Assembly (NCBI RefSeq): GCF_037975245.1
Contig: NC_092576.1
Coordinates: 5,814,001 to 5,878,000, forward strand
Length of the DNA: 64,000 nucleotides
Source of the DNA: Apostichopus japonicus
Lineage: Eukaryota; Echinodermata; Holothuroidea; Aspidochirotida; Stichopodidae
Reading direction: 5' to 3'
This document shows, piece after piece, positions 1 to 11,389 of this stretch; position 1 is the stretch's first letter, and each line of letters begins with the position of its first letter. Under the pieces are notes generated by a model, which ran no database searches, was not told the origin of the DNA, and saw only the letters and a program-made list of their open reading frames with translations. The position numbers and the translations under genes were made by a program.

Positions 1-326
1 TCACATGAAAAGTTTCAGAAACATAAGGAACATGTTCAGAGAGCGTGCTCGCAATTTTAGCCACAATACCAACGAGTAATGATGTGTTCCCAACCCACTT
101 ACAATGGCTGTTTCGCAAGCTTCAGGGTATACGTGTCACACGGACACCCACGGCTCAGCGCGGGAAGGTTGCTGTAATAAATCAGCCTCGCGGGAAATTT
201 TTTGAACAATATTGCCATTCCACATTTGTTTATATTTGTATTGTAAGCTGGTTAGCAAACGTTTCTTCCGTATTCTTCGTATTTCTTTCTTTCGTATGAT
301 TCGTAATTCTTTCGTATGAATTTGAC
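1..326. other. unassigned left edge
   Basis: No gene, RNA or element boundary is recognised. Short open frames are present but show no family motif and no consistent codon pattern. The stretch abuts a long dispersed repeat and may belong to the same larger element, but it does not match the sequence flanking the other copy of that repeat. Confidence 0.3.
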
Positions 327-1757
327 TTCAGTTCAGTGTTCCCACTAAGGTGAGGGATTCCCTTCAACTGACTCAGTAACCCCCGCAAAGAAAACATTTG
401 TCTGCTGGAAATCCCCGCATCGTTTTTATGCATTCGCGATGAGTTTATACTCAATGTACAACTTATTCACTTGACTGTATAGAGAAAAAAACTGAAAATC
501 AATTGTGTACCAATTGTGTACGGAAAGTAAGTTAGTAGGCTGCACCTTCCAAATTTTACGAAAGATCGAGCACTTTCGAAAAATTCACGCAAAACTGGCA
601 TATCGTACTAAATGCAACTAATGTCATGTAAACAAGCCTCTAGTCATCCATTTATGAATATACCGTAATACCACATCTGGTGTTAAGCGGGGGGGGGGGG
701 GGGGAGAGAAAGTATTTTCTAGAATTTCCAAAAATACCGAAAAAATAATATTCTACCATAGTTAAGTGTATAGCAAATAGCCTAACCACCTCGGCAGTTA
801 CGGATCTCACGTAACTACAAAATCACATCTAATTGTATTTTGCGGAGTTGACGTTTTCTACAAGAACATGGAAACAATATTTAGCATTGAGTTAATCATG
901 CCAAGTGGCCTAAAACATGTGATTGCAAGGATAACTTTCATAAAGATGGCCATGATATCGTGCTATGCGTGTATGGTATGTACTGTGTCTCGTGTTTCAT
1001 GGGGTGTGCATGCGGAGGAGTCAGTTGGCTTAAAGTGTGTTTTACTGACCTATATAAATGTTACGGGGATATTTTAACCTACTTTTCTTGAACGTCTAAG
1101 ATATCATTTCGCATAACTTTACCGACCCTTTACTGACTGACCTAATTAATTTTAGATTGGGACGAAAAAAGTGGGCCATGAAAAGTTCCCTGGCAACGTG
1201 CCAAAAAATGTTAACAAACAGGTGTTAGACAGGGGATGAGCTCAGTTGTTTGGCAAGGTACCTGGGAAAATTCGCAGCACATGTACCGTGGTAGTTGGGT
1301 AGGGTTAAACACTGCAGTTGTACACTTGTACGCATAGTGCACGCTATTCATTGTTAGGCAGTCTAGAAACAGGGCTTTGCCGAACGTTGTTTATTTTATA
1401 ATAACGGAAGTTCTGTAAGTTGCACTTTTAATAGATTGAAAGACAGATTATATCTCTTTTCATATTATCACATAATATAGCTACTCTAACTTGTCATTTT
1501 AAAATTTTCATCAGTTTTGTGACAATTTAAATTAAAAAAGTTGTCAGTATTTTGCATCCTCAACTGCGAATTCTTCATCACCAGACACGCCAAAATACCA
1601 AATTTTTTTCGGGGGCTTTCGCCCCCAGGGTCCCCGCAAGGGGTTCTACCCCTTGACCCCACCAGGGCCCTAAGGCGGCCCCTGCACCCGATGCGCGAAC
1701 ACCGGCGGGAATTCGGCAGTGTGTTCGCGGGAAATTGAACAAGGTTTTCCAACACTC
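327..1757 (+). repeat. long dispersed repeat, copy A
   Basis: This segment aligns end to end, with small gaps, to 45011-46325 on the same strand. Shared landmarks include TTCAGTTCAGTGTT at the start, TTTGTCTGCTGGAAATCCCC, the GTTGTCAGTATTTTGCATCC block and a GC-rich end with GGGGTTC and GTGTTCGCGGGAAATT. Identity falls away abruptly outside these limits. Copy B sits inside a hAT-type element with an intact target duplication, but copy A has no such flanks, so this core is probably an independent element or a shared internal region. No transposase remnant is readable. Confidence 0.75.
689..704. repeat. poly-G tract (16 G)
   Basis: An uninterrupted G run inside dispersed-repeat copy A. The other copy lacks it at the aligned place (AAGCGGCGAAAAAG), so the tract expanded after the copies separated. 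Confidence 0.9.
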
Positions 1758-3154
1758 ACTTACCACTCGATTGAGTTTAAATGCGGTTGTATTTCAAGCT
1801 CAATGGAACCTTTCTGTTGGATTTAATGACGTACGGAACAAGAAACGTTTATGTTTTACGGTAGGCCGAGTGCATACAAGCGATTGTACTCTGTTTAGAA
1901 CTTGTGATTTTCTTTCGGATGTTATACTAATCTACGTTCGAGACTATCATCACTATTAGTATTGTGCCAGTTTGACAGGTAAGTGAGCACATTCATACAG
2001 CACTCTGTATAAAATCCGCCAACAACGTGTTCTTGTGATTTACGTTACTTTGGGTCAGCTTGCGAGTTACCTCTTCAGATATTGGGAAATCGTTGCGCAA
2101 ATTTCGTTAAAAAAAACTTGTAAACAAGTGGTGAAGTAATCAAGAAACACCATGATATTCATTATCTATTTATGTCTTGAACATTACGCCGGAAAATTAA
2201 ACTAAAATAACAGTTGAGCTGACATGACATGCACGCGCAGCTCCGTACTGAACAGTGCACAACAGAAAAGATCATCACAGTGACGTCATTCACTGACCTG
2301 AGGGCTGTTCAAGGTCGTTGCAGTGTTTACAAATTCCAAAATTCGTATCAATTACGGAGACGAAAAAACGATGTTTTAATTCCCTTTCCGGTGTGCTATT
2401 TGGAAAATTAAAAAAATATGTTGCTTGGTAACATATAAACTACATTATATATGAAAATGAGAGATACAACCTCTACAATTGATGTTATCGGGAAACAAAA
2501 ATGGGGCGCTAAGCACCAAAACACATGTGCGGCTCATTTCAATATAGCTGGTCCTAGTAAACAAAACATCCTGAGCTAATAAATGGCACACAAGCTCAAA
2601 CTCAAAGGCTCCTAAAAGCTGTGTGGTATCTTTGGAGGACTCCACAACTACGATAAATGTCCAGCATATGGTAAACCAGTGCAACAATTGCGAAAAGATG
2701 TACCATTATGCAACGTGTTGTAATCAAAGAAAACAAATGACAACTTATAGGGGATATCAACACCCATGACAAAGAAGCATTCTTTATTGACGATATCTCA
2801 AAGAATGGACTCTGCTGTTTAAGTTCAGTCGCACAGACATCGTGTTTCAGACTTGACCCAGATGTTCAAGTAAACAGTTTACCTGTTACATAGCACAAAT
2901 ACATAACATAGATACACCAATGACCGTAAGGTAGATTAATGATCAATGTTCTAAATTTTGCCAAAGCTTGACATAACTTCTAACAAAGATATTTACCCAT
3001 CAAGTGACATATTAGGGCTGCAACATTTTAAATTTAATTCAGCTAAACGGTAAGCGCATATATCCCAAAAAGGAATAACGAAGCGTTTAATGATTATAGT
3101 TCAAAGAAACTTGTTTCGGAATCATTTCGTAGTTACAGCTTATTAGCAACTCTT
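1758..3154. other. unassigned interval
   Basis: AT-rich sequence with only short open frames. I see no splice-bounded exon, RNA gene or repeat boundary that I can support. TAGGGCTGCAAC at 3013 resembles one end of a hAT element, but no matching second end was found. Confidence 0.3.
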
Positions 3155-3420
3155 GTTTTGGGTAGTAGTGACTCCAATTTGGAATAGTAGCACCTTCCGG
3201 TCAGGGTAGTAGTATTAACGCCGCAAAGTTATAGTAGCATCGCCGCCTGAAGTTGAAGTAGCGTCGTCTGTTGAAAATAGTAGCAGAGCCACCTTTTCAC
3301 AGAAGCATCTTCAGTCAGGAGTAGTAGCACGATATGTTAAGGGTTGTAGCAAGGAGGTTCCTGGCAGAATCTCCTTGGTTGTATAGCACATCCTGTTTTG
3401 GGTAGCTTCAGACCCTGTGA
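3155..3420 (+). repeat. degenerate TAGTAGCA minisatellite
   Basis: The motif (A/G)TAGTAGCA or AAGTAGCG recurs about every 25-35 bases, each time followed by a CC/GTC-rich segment (for example around 3187, 3230, 3260, 3285 and 3322). Units vary in length and sequence, so this is an old decayed tandem repeat. No open frame follows the periodicity. Confidence 0.55.
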
Positions 3421-3506
3421 TATTTCGGCGTTCCATACGAATGATCTGTGCAACGGGTATCATTGTTTAGACTTTGTACCATAACACTACGACGTTGTCA
3501 CAGAAT

Positions 3507-3594
3507 GTTAGCACCAATCAAAATAGATCTCAGAGAAGATTTAGGGTTTCAGCCAATCGCAGGCATTTCCCGGATAAACAACATGTCTGCGCCC
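3507..3594 (+). promoter_or_regulatory. CCAAT-rich promoter-like repeat, copy 1
   Basis: About 88 bases align in inverted orientation with 26552-26638. Both copies hold two CCAAT-type boxes (GCACCAATCAAAAT and CAGCCAATCG) followed by the same start-like ATGTCTGCGCCC. Conservation stops just after this ATG. It could be a duplicated promoter with the first codons of a gene, or a piece of a dispersed element that carries CCAAT boxes. No downstream coding sequence is recognisable here. Confidence 0.45.
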
Positions 3595-4033
3595 TTATGG
3601 CGACCCCGGTTTCAGTGGTGTACATGGAATTACGTTAGTAATAGCCAAGGCCTATATTTACAGTCACTTTATCAACCAAACAAGTGAAGCCTTCAGTTCA
3701 TATTTATGATATGAACGCAATGCATGTGTGCCCGGTGACTGTGTTGAGGACTACCAAGTAAAAGTGGTCGGATTTGCACAGAATAATGTTATTGCGTTAC
3801 TTGACAAGTCGTCCATATGACTTCAACTTTCAAGTTACACACAGAGTGAGACTGGAGTAGGCTGGGCCCTAATAATAATTAAATAGGCAAAGGCCTAGCA
3901 CTTAAGTTTATGTTAACGTTTACAGCTCATATAGCATCTGCACCTAATTATCTGAAAACGAAATTCATGATGAGGGACGTGTTGAAGATTCGTGTGGATC
4001 TTCCAGGCAGGTTGGTCTAGGCTTTATAATGTT

Positions 4034-4307
4034 GGCCGTGGCTATTCTTACGACTAGTCGTAACAATTATTTACTAACTATTCTTACCACATTGGCGAAT
4101 TCATGCGCTATAAAGTAAATAAAGCAACTTCGCATGTAGTAGCGGTAACCCTAACCCTTACCCCTAACCCAACCCCTAACCGGGAAATATTGTTACTCCT
4201 AGTAGTAAAAATAGTACTCCTAGTTGTAAAAAATAGCTGCGTTAAAGCAACTGCGCATGCGTAAAAGGGAATTATTGTTTCGACTCGTCATAAGAATAGC
4301 CACTTTG
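4034..4307. mobile_element. MULE-like miniature inverted-repeat element
   Basis: The ends are imperfect inverted repeats of about 35 bp with the shared core GTGGCTATTCTTA, continuing through CGACTAGTCG-type sequence. They are bounded by a perfect 9-bp direct duplication, TATAATGTT, at 4025-4033 and 4308-4316. Nine-base duplications with long terminal repeats are typical of Mutator-like elements. The 274-bp body encodes nothing and must depend on a transposase supplied elsewhere. It contains a short telomere-like stretch and two GCGCATGC-like blocks that extend the inverted symmetry. Confidence 0.75.
4146..4181 (+). repeat. short telomere-like (CCCTAA)n stretch
   Basis: Degenerate CCCTAA units (TAACCCTAACCC followed by imperfect copies) lie inside the miniature element. 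Only about six imperfect units are present, so it is not evidence of a chromosome end. Confidence 0.6.
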
Positions 4308-4577
4308 TATAATGTTTCTTCTCCAGTCCTAATTTTGTTCAAACAAGAGGATATTAATTATTCCTATTTCCCCATGATATTTCAGAAATAGGCCTATGGT
4401 AGATTTGAAGACAAACAATGGTCTGTTTGAGATATTGAAATGCACATTTGGTCTCCAACTGTGTAAACTCATTGAACTTTAATACGCCTGTACATGTTAT
4501 GATATTCGTTGTAAATTGTGATTGGCCTTTAATAACATTGTCGGCAAAAAAACATTTTTACAGGTTGCACAAGATTA

Positions 4578-4672
4578 ATAATAATAATAACAGAGATTTA
4601 TAATGCGCACATATCCACCCTACAGGGTGCTCAAGGCGCAACATGGAAAAAAAAAAAAAAAGTCAAATAGAA
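4578..4672 (-). other. LINE 3' untranslated tail
   Basis: Read on the minus strand, an internal T-run (the plus-strand A-run at 4646-4660) is followed by the GCGCCTTGAGCACC stem-loop-like region and a terminal (TTA)n. This is the part a CR1/L2-group reverse transcriptase recognises, and it directly follows the end of the RT frame. Confidence 0.6.
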
Positions 4673-7369
4673 CTACTGGAAAGCTTCACGCATAAGGTGA
4701 GTTTTAAGGTGTTTCTTGAAAGCTGCAATACTGGTGCATGACTTCAGTTCATATGGTAAAGTGTTCCAAAGGCGTGGGGCGGCAACCCTGAAAGACCTGT
4801 CACCCCACAAATGTTTAGACCTGTGTTCCTGGAGGTTAAGCGTGCTGCTTGAACGAAGATTCCGTGATGGAGAGTACAATTGGAGTAATTCTGAAACATA
4901 CATAGGAGCCATGTTATTAAGTGATTTAAAAACAATGAGTAGAATTTTGTAGATAATCCTATAAGAAATAGGTAGCCAGTGTAGATCTCGTAGTACAGGT
5001 GTTATATAAGACGATTTTCTTGACAAAGTTACAACTCTAGCTGCAGTATTTTGAAGACGTTGAAGTCGGGAGAGCTGAGATTGTGGTAAACCAAAGAGTA
5101 AGGCATTTCCATTATCCAGACGAGAAGTGATAAATGAATGAACGATTTGTTCAGCAGCAACACGAATTAAGTACTTTCGAATCCTACCAATGTTCCGAAT
5201 GTGTAATGAGGATGAACGGATAACTTTAGAGATATGTGGTTTCATCGTCATGAAAGAATCAAAGACCACTCCTAGACTTCTAGCTTGAGAAACAGGAACA
5301 ATTTGTGAGTCCCCAATTCGTATAAAAGGGAGACTGATCTTTGATAGTAGTTGCCGAGATCCGAAAAGCACAAATTCAGTTTTATCATCATTCAGTTTAA
5401 AGAAGTTTTGCTGCATCCAACACCGAATTTCTTGTATACAATTTTCCATAATTCTGAGTGATGAGTCAGCATCGTGTTGACAGGATTTGAATGAGAAGTA
5501 GATCTGAGTATCATCAGCATAAACATGATACTGGAGATTATACTTGAGGATAATATCTCGAACTGGATAAGTATAGATAGTGAAGAGTTGAGGACCCAAA
5601 ACCGAGCCTTGTGGAACAGAGTAGTCGAGAACAACAGCATCGGAGATGGCATTACCGATGCAGATATGTTGTGGCCTCTGTGATAGATAAGACTTACACC
5701 AGTTGAGCGCTGTATCTCGTAGGCCAAGATGATTCCGGAGTCTAGATATTAACACGTCATGATCGACAGTATCAAAAGCAGCACTCAAGTCGAGAAGAAC
5801 AAGGGCAGTGATCATTCCATTGTCTAATGCAGTCAATATATCGTTGTTGACCCTAATAAGAGCAGTCTCAGTACCATGGTTTTGTTTGTACGCAGACTGG
5901 AAAACATCAGATAAATTGTTGTCAGAAATGTGATCATTTATCCTAGATGAAACAACACGTTCAATAGTTTTTCCAAGGAATTTCAGGTTAGAGACAGGGC
6001 GATAATTTTTCAAGATCTCCCTGTCCAAACCAGCCTTTTTCAAGAGTGGACGAACGTATGCAATCTTCTGACTCTCTGGGAAACAACCTGAAGAGAGGGA
6101 CGTGTTGACAATGTTAGTGATATAAGGGACAAATACATCAATACACTGCTTAATAACAGATGTTGGGACAGGATCAAGTTGACAAGATTTCGGAGCTGAT
6201 TTCATGATAATCTTCTTGACCTCATGTTCAGTGGCAGGGTGGAAAACAGAGAGCAATTTAGTTGAGGTAACTATACAATGTTCCTGATGGTCTGAAACAG
6301 GGGCAAATGCATTCCTGATCTTCTAAATTTTTTCCACAAAAAACTGTGAGAAACGGCCGACCAAGGATTGATCAGAGACAGCTGACGGGAGTACAGGTTC
6401 ATTCGATTTGTGTAAAAGTTTATCAATAAATCCAAATAGCCTCTTTTGGTCACCATAGCAATTTGTAACTTCATTGGAGTAATACTGAATTTTAGCTTGC
6501 TTGATAAGAGCAGCAACAATGTCACGTTGTTTGCAGTATTCCTGTCTGTGTATTTCAAGTTTGCCATTGTCTCTCCATTTACGTTCCAACTGGCGGCGTA
6601 CTTTACGGGCAGCACGAATGTCATCATTGAACCAAGGTGATGTCGAGTTCAGCTTCTTAACAAATGTTTTCTTAGGTGCATGAACATCCATAACTTTTTG
6701 AAGTGTTTCTTCAAAAGCATTAACATAGTTATCAAGGTCGGTGTCAAAGTCCGGTAAAGCAGAAAGTTGTACGTCAACATCCTTACAAAATTGCAGAATG
6801 TTAATATTCTTCAAGCGACGAGAAGAAACAGATACAGTTGGTGTTGGTGGTTTCTTTATGAACAAGGATGCAAAAATAGCGAAATGATCAGATAAACCAG
6901 GATGAAGAGCAATGTCAGTAACAAGAGATTGGGCACATTCACGAGTGATGAACAGGTCAAGGCAATGACCATTGCAGTGGGTAGGTCCAGTGATATGTTG
7001 GATAAACCCATACGAAGTGAGAAGATCAGTAAATTTGAGGGCATTACTATTAGACTCATCATCAACATGAATATTAAAATCTCCAGTCAGTATGAGTTCA
7101 GAAGGATGAAGCAGATAATCATTGATCAGATTTTCAAATTCTCCAAGAAAATTTGTGAAGTTGACATGTTGTCCAGAGATAGTCTTAAAAGGGCGATAAA
7201 TTACAACAAGACGAACTGACAGAGAGTTGCATGTCAATTCACAGTGAAGAGATTCAAATGTTGAATAATCAAAGTGGATGTCAGTAACATTTATTGATAG
7301 AGTGGACCTATACAGAAGCCCAACCCCACCTCCGGTTTTCACAGATCTCGGTATATGGTGAAAACTGAA
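4673..7369 (-). pseudogene. LINE ORF2 (endonuclease + reverse transcriptase), one premature stop
   Basis: A single reading frame covers the C-terminal endonuclease and the whole reverse transcriptase, broken only by an in-frame TAG at 6323-6325. Endonuclease signatures are GDFNIHVDD (near 7070) and LSDHFAIF (near 6880). RT signatures are FDTVDHDVL, VPQGSVLGPQLF and the catalytic YADDTQIYF (near 5500), followed by the usual thumb and C-terminal region with LRDLHWLPISYRI. The product would nick target DNA and copy element RNA in place. The catalytic RT aspartates are intact but the N-terminal endonuclease residues are lost, so this copy is dead as a whole. Only one internal stop suggests a fairly young insertion. 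Confidence 0.85.
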
Positions 7370-8622
7370 ACAAGATTATTCTTTCCCTGATGAAGTCTTC
7401 TCAAAATCTGTGGGCTGTGTGGGATGCAATGTATTCTCCATATAGTGAAGATTTACTCCACATCCATGACTGATTCATCATATTCATACATTCATCCCCC
7501 TGCTGATGGTTCTCCAAAGTTTCATTCCCTATGTGTGGCAATTGTATTGAGGGACGATTTGACATTCAACTCCAAAATTGGACTTAAGTTTTTAAATTCC
7601 AGGTGCTAGAAACAGACCAAATTGATTTCTTTCTTTTTGGAACTTGTTAGGCCATGATATAATCTGTTCTGGTGATGCAGAATTCATTCAGCAGGTGGTT
7701 CAATTCCATCAACAGATATCATACAGCCAAACAGTTTCCAAAAAGAAGGTCAAGTATTCGGCACCATCATGAGACTTGTAACAAAAGGAATTACAGGAGT
7801 TTTCAGTGGCAAAGCTCTCGTTGAATTTCCTCACATTGTCTACATAGGAATTTTCTCTGTGATAATCTCGCTTTCTATTGCCCATCACTCTACACAGCAA
7901 ATGTGAATGGTAGGGGTAACTAATTTTAATGTACTGTAATCATGACTTCACTATAGACCATCCACTGGTGTTCCAATGAAAGACTCAAAATGAGTTGTTA
8001 GCTCGGCAGCTAACTTCAGTTTAAACAACAACAAAAACTGTTAAAAGGAAACATGTTTAGATGGTGCCATCTCATACTTTGGAACTACTGGAACAGATAA
8101 CTAATATATATATTTATATATAGAGAAGAACAGCTCTCAGCAAACTGGTTAGCCATGTGTATGGAAATATCTGTAGTAAGTGGACCTGCAGTTTCCCACC
8201 GGGATGCTCTGTAGGCCCATATGTTTAAACAAAAGAAATTTTTATTACACACATAAGCATACATTTCTCATCAGAAACTACGAAGTTGTGCAAATTGTTG
8301 AACTATGCAAATATTACAGCATGTTGTCATGGCTGAGCTAACAATGGATGTTTTTGAGCACCTCTCGTCAAGCCAATGTGTTCATAAGCACCATTAGATG
8401 ACTGCATGGAAATAAACCCATATTTTCACTTGTAATCCATTTGTGCTTAACTTTGCAACTCACCACCCCAGATAAAGTTATCCTGATAAATGTTCATCTT
8501 GTATAATGTTCTCCAAATTTCTCCCACTTAGTATTTGCTATTCTGTGTTCCCCAGTTTTCCATTAAGGACATGCATTAGTCACTGATTCACATATTATCT
8601 GTCTAATTTTTGTCCATTTTAG
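7370..8622. other. unassigned interval
   Basis: Unique-looking AT-rich DNA, with an AT microsatellite near 8103-8122. Frames are short and show no recognised domain. It may be intron or intergenic sequence. Confidence 0.3.
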
Positions 8623-8727
8623 GGCACTGTACCACCCCAGAAGTGTTTAATACTGAAACTGGTAAATGGAAAGTGGTGGACACAGTATACATAAGCCTAT
8701 GGAGGAACATTACCTCAAAAAGTGCAG
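8623..8727 (+). CDS. candidate orphan exon
   Basis: A pyrimidine-rich acceptor (TTTTTGTCCATTTTAG) precedes, and a GCAG/GTACTT donor follows, a 105-base stretch. One frame is open throughout and reads HCTTPEVFNTETGKW followed by KVVDTVYISLWRN. It would join in by a split codon at each side. The residue composition looks protein-like, but I do not recognise a family and no partner exon is convincing. It could be a host exon or part of an old transposase. Confidence 0.3.
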
Positions 8728-9946
8728 GTACTTTATGAATAATTGGATTCATATCCACATACTGTATAGTTAATGTTGTGCATAGTGAGTGTGTCTGTAA
8801 AACTAGAAGGTGAGGTTGATCTCATATACAATGGTATATCAAGGCAGTGTCCAGTAAAAAGGAGACTTCAACTGCAATAGCAATTATCTCTTGATAATAT
8901 ATTACAAAATGACAATATGTGAGGAAGTGAGTGGGGTGGGAATTGGGGACAGCATAATGAACACATAAATTGGTATCACTGTTCCTGTGGCTATGTAAAG
9001 GTCTCTTGGAATTTCTTTATATTCTTGCAAGGAAAAAGTTAATGAGTAAAATGTTTATGCAATACAGAGGCCCGGTAAAGAAAGTAGATATGCACTGAGA
9101 GTGTTTCAAGTAAATCACTAATTCCAGGTGGGGTTCCTCTTAAAGGTATGCTATAATGGCCCCAAATATGCTAGATATTCAAATATGGTCACCTTTGGTC
9201 AAAATTATTAAACTTTTTTTTATTACAAACTTTGAGGAAATTTCCTAACTGGGACATTTAGTCATCTTGTGTGTTCCTTAACAATTTCTTAGAACAGTTT
9301 GTATAGTAAAGACCTCCAGGAAAGTACTTTTTGAAAACTTCTAGCAGTTAAAGCATGCTATAATTTGGGACCTATACTGACTACCTTTAAAGCCAAAAGT
9401 TTGACTAATCTCTGTGCCAAAATACCCCCAAAAGTATGGACAAGTATTGTTATTCTATAGTGGCTGACACTGGGAACCACCACCTGTCAGTCAGAACTTT
9501 GTAGTACATTAGGGTGGAGGTTGAGGGGGTGGGGGTATCTGACTAAAACTGAGAGGTGTTGCCAATTAGAAGCATAAACACAGTATGTCTTCTGGGAAAC
9601 AATATTCTTGATAGGGTTACAAGCAAATCATTTAAAACAAAGAAGAAATGGAAAAATAGAGACTTAACTTTAAACATGAAGGTAACCTATGGGTTTTCTC
9701 TCCTAACCAATGCAGTAAGTACAAGGCACCTCTCAGTATGTGAAATGATTGTGTTTATCTCATTGACTTTGTGTTAAACCCTGTAATACCCAGGACACCT
9801 TGAAGCAGGAGTCATGGCAAAGCAAAAACATGAGAAATGATCTGCAGAAAGTTATGAACAGTTGTTGATTTTTTTTAACTTCCTGAAATCTACGAAATAT
9901 ATTGTATTTGCTTCCTAACTAATTGTTTATTTACTACATTTTATTC
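8728..9946. other. unassigned interval
   Basis: AT-rich DNA without a recognisable exon, RNA gene or terminal repeat. Confidence 0.3.
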
Positions 9947-10087
9947 ATGAAGGCACCAATTCAATGCAAAGTGTGTTACTTGAAATGCCTTGACGATGGA
10001 AACAGTTGCAGACAACATCTGAAGTACAGTGATTTGGAGCATTCAGTGTTTATGTGGTCCAAGCATGTTGCAGCATTTGTTGAGTGA
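9947..10087 (+). CDS. small Cys-rich open frame, possible exon
   Basis: A 46-codon frame begins MKAPIQCKVCYLKCLDDG and includes CxxC...C...C...H spacing before ending at TGA. The C-x2-C and following Cys/His residues resemble a small zinc-binding unit. An AG directly before the GCACCA codons offers an alternative exon start. Its phase does not fit a direct join to the upstream candidate exon at 8623-8727. No family is recognised and the frame is short enough to be chance. Confidence 0.22.
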   Translation: MKAPIQCKVCYLKCLDDGNSCRQHLKYSDLEHSVFMWSKHVAAFVE

Positions 10088-10195
10088 AATAGTGAACCAT
10101 GATAACTGAAAAGCGGAGGGGTGAGGTGGGGTGGGTGGGCGGGTCGAGAGTTTCAGGTATACCAATCCATGGGCAACTTAATGTATAAATGCCTT

Positions 10196-10482
10196 TAATT
10201 ATTATTATTATTCATCCTTCTTATTGTTTGTTATTATTATTATTGTTGTTGTTTTTAATATAATTACTTTCATCCTCATCATTATTATTGTTATTATTAT
10301 TATTGTTGTTGTTGTTACTATGATTACTATTATTATTATTGTCATTATCATCATTCTTATTATTATTGTTGTTGTTACTATTATTATCGTCATCATCATC
10401 GTTATCATGATTATTATTATTATTAGAAAATCATCATCGTCGTCGTTGTCATCATTATTACTATCATCATTATTATTATGTC
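10196..10482 (+). repeat. ATT/GTT/CAT trinucleotide microsatellite
   Basis: Nearly 290 bases of interspersed ATT, GTT and CAT triplets with few interruptions. Long open frames in it (poly-Ile/Val or poly-Met/Thr) are artefacts of the repeat. Confidence 0.92.
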
Positions 10483-10770
10483 TTCGGAGGGGGTGGAGTG
10501 GTATAGGCAGCTAGGATTGTAATGACTTTTACAGTACATTTCAATCAAGTTTATTTCAAGCTCCTTATCACATCTTTTCTCTTAACCTATATAGTCATAT
10601 TTTGTGTACCTCGTGTATTTTTACATTTATACTATATTTTTGGTTTGAAATAAAAAGAATAAACTAGAAAAGTCTGAGTCACGTATTTCAGTTGATGTAT
10701 TCTCTGGGGCTTTATATCCAGAAACAGGCCTCTTTTTGATTCCTTGCCAAAGGCTGAAGAAATCAATGCG

Positions 10771-11060
10771 ATGGTGATTGTGTGGGTTTGTGTGCGTGTG
10801 CGTGTGTGTGTATGTGACACTTTCTTGTAAACACGATATCTCAATAATTGAAGCTTGTATTTAACTCATACTCTACATGTGGGTAACCCATATTAGGAAA
10901 AAGACTACTATTGTTTTTGGTGGAGGTCAAAGGTCATTTGAGGTCACCAGAGGTCAAACTAAAAACCTCTTAAACTGCTTGTAAACACAATATCTTATAG
11001 GTGGGGTAACTTGGAAGGATTTCATACTTAGTATGTAGATGGCCCATATTGTGTAGAAGA
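10771..11060 (+). repeat. fragment of the AGGTCA-rich repeat family
   Basis: A TG-microsatellite is followed by GTGACACTTTCTTGTAAACACGATATCTCAATAA and then GGTCA motifs. This is the same order seen at the start of the two long elements at 49.3 and 53.6 kb. The TTGTAAACAC(A/G)ATATCT motif occurs twice (about 10825 and 10979). Neither terminal GGTTCCTTGC box is present, so this is a partial old copy. Confidence 0.65.
10924..10956 (+). promoter_or_regulatory. four AGGTCA half-sites: DR1 + DR4 + DR4
   Basis: Perfect AGGTCA hexamers start at 10924, 10931, 10941 and 10951. The spacers are 1, 4 and 4 bases, giving one DR1 and two DR4 arrangements. Such direct repeats are the binding sites of nuclear-receptor dimers (DR1: HNF4/RXR type; DR4: TR/LXR type). 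The sequence match is exact; function is inferred, and the sites lie in a transposon-like repeat. Confidence 0.5.
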
Positions 11061-11244
11061 TCCCTATTATATTAGGCCGTGGTACATCCCTTGATTTCGT
11101 TTCATTCCGTGCAACTCAAAGAGGGAGGGGATAATATGTGAATGATAAATATGAAAATATTATTCTGAATGGATATTCAGTTGTCCCCACTTGCGATGCT
11201 GGTATATATGCTTAAAAATCGGTAAAAATCTAACAGAAATCGGG

Positions 11245-11389
11245 TCCTTTTGCGTTATTGTACGAGGCTATTTTCTACCAATCAGAAATGTCGTACGAGG
11301 GACATTCTTGAGGCATACACGAAATTTCGGCGAATCAACCAATCACAACGTTTGTTAATATTGACAGAACAATTGTTCCGAAAACAAAA
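11245..11389 (+). promoter_or_regulatory. possible promoter with CCAAT boxes
   Basis: Two CCAAT boxes (ACCAATCAGAAATG and ACCAATCACAACG) lie 110 and 50 bases upstream of AAAATGGCCGCG, a YY1-like initiator that also supplies the start codon of the decayed gene that follows. There is no clear TATA box. The arrangement suits a TATA-less promoter. Confidence 0.35.

Larger units (their letters stand above)
4578..7369 (-). mobile_element. 5'-truncated CR1/L2-type LINE
   Basis: A non-LTR retrotransposon copy bounded by the 9-bp duplication ACAAGATTA at 4569-4577 and 7370-7378. On the minus strand it runs from a truncated AP-type endonuclease through a reverse transcriptase to a 3' tail that ends in a TTATTA microsatellite instead of poly(A), a typical CR1/L2-group ending. 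The tail contains GCGCCTTGAGCACC and GTGCGCATTATAAAT, a common LINE/SINE 3' recognition type. The first ORF and the N-terminal endonuclease are missing, which is the usual result of incomplete reverse transcription at insertion. Confidence 0.85.

Noticed and set aside
3013-3060. TAGGGCTGCAAC as the left end of another hAT-type element
   Set aside because: No inverted partner or 8-bp duplication could be found.
4146-4181. Telomere or chromosome end
   Set aside because: Only about six degenerate CCCTAA units, inside a miniature transposon with an intact target duplication.
10208-10514. Poly-Ile/Val and Met/Thr frames that look like membrane segments
   Set aside because: Trinucleotide microsatellite; no non-repeat coding sequence.
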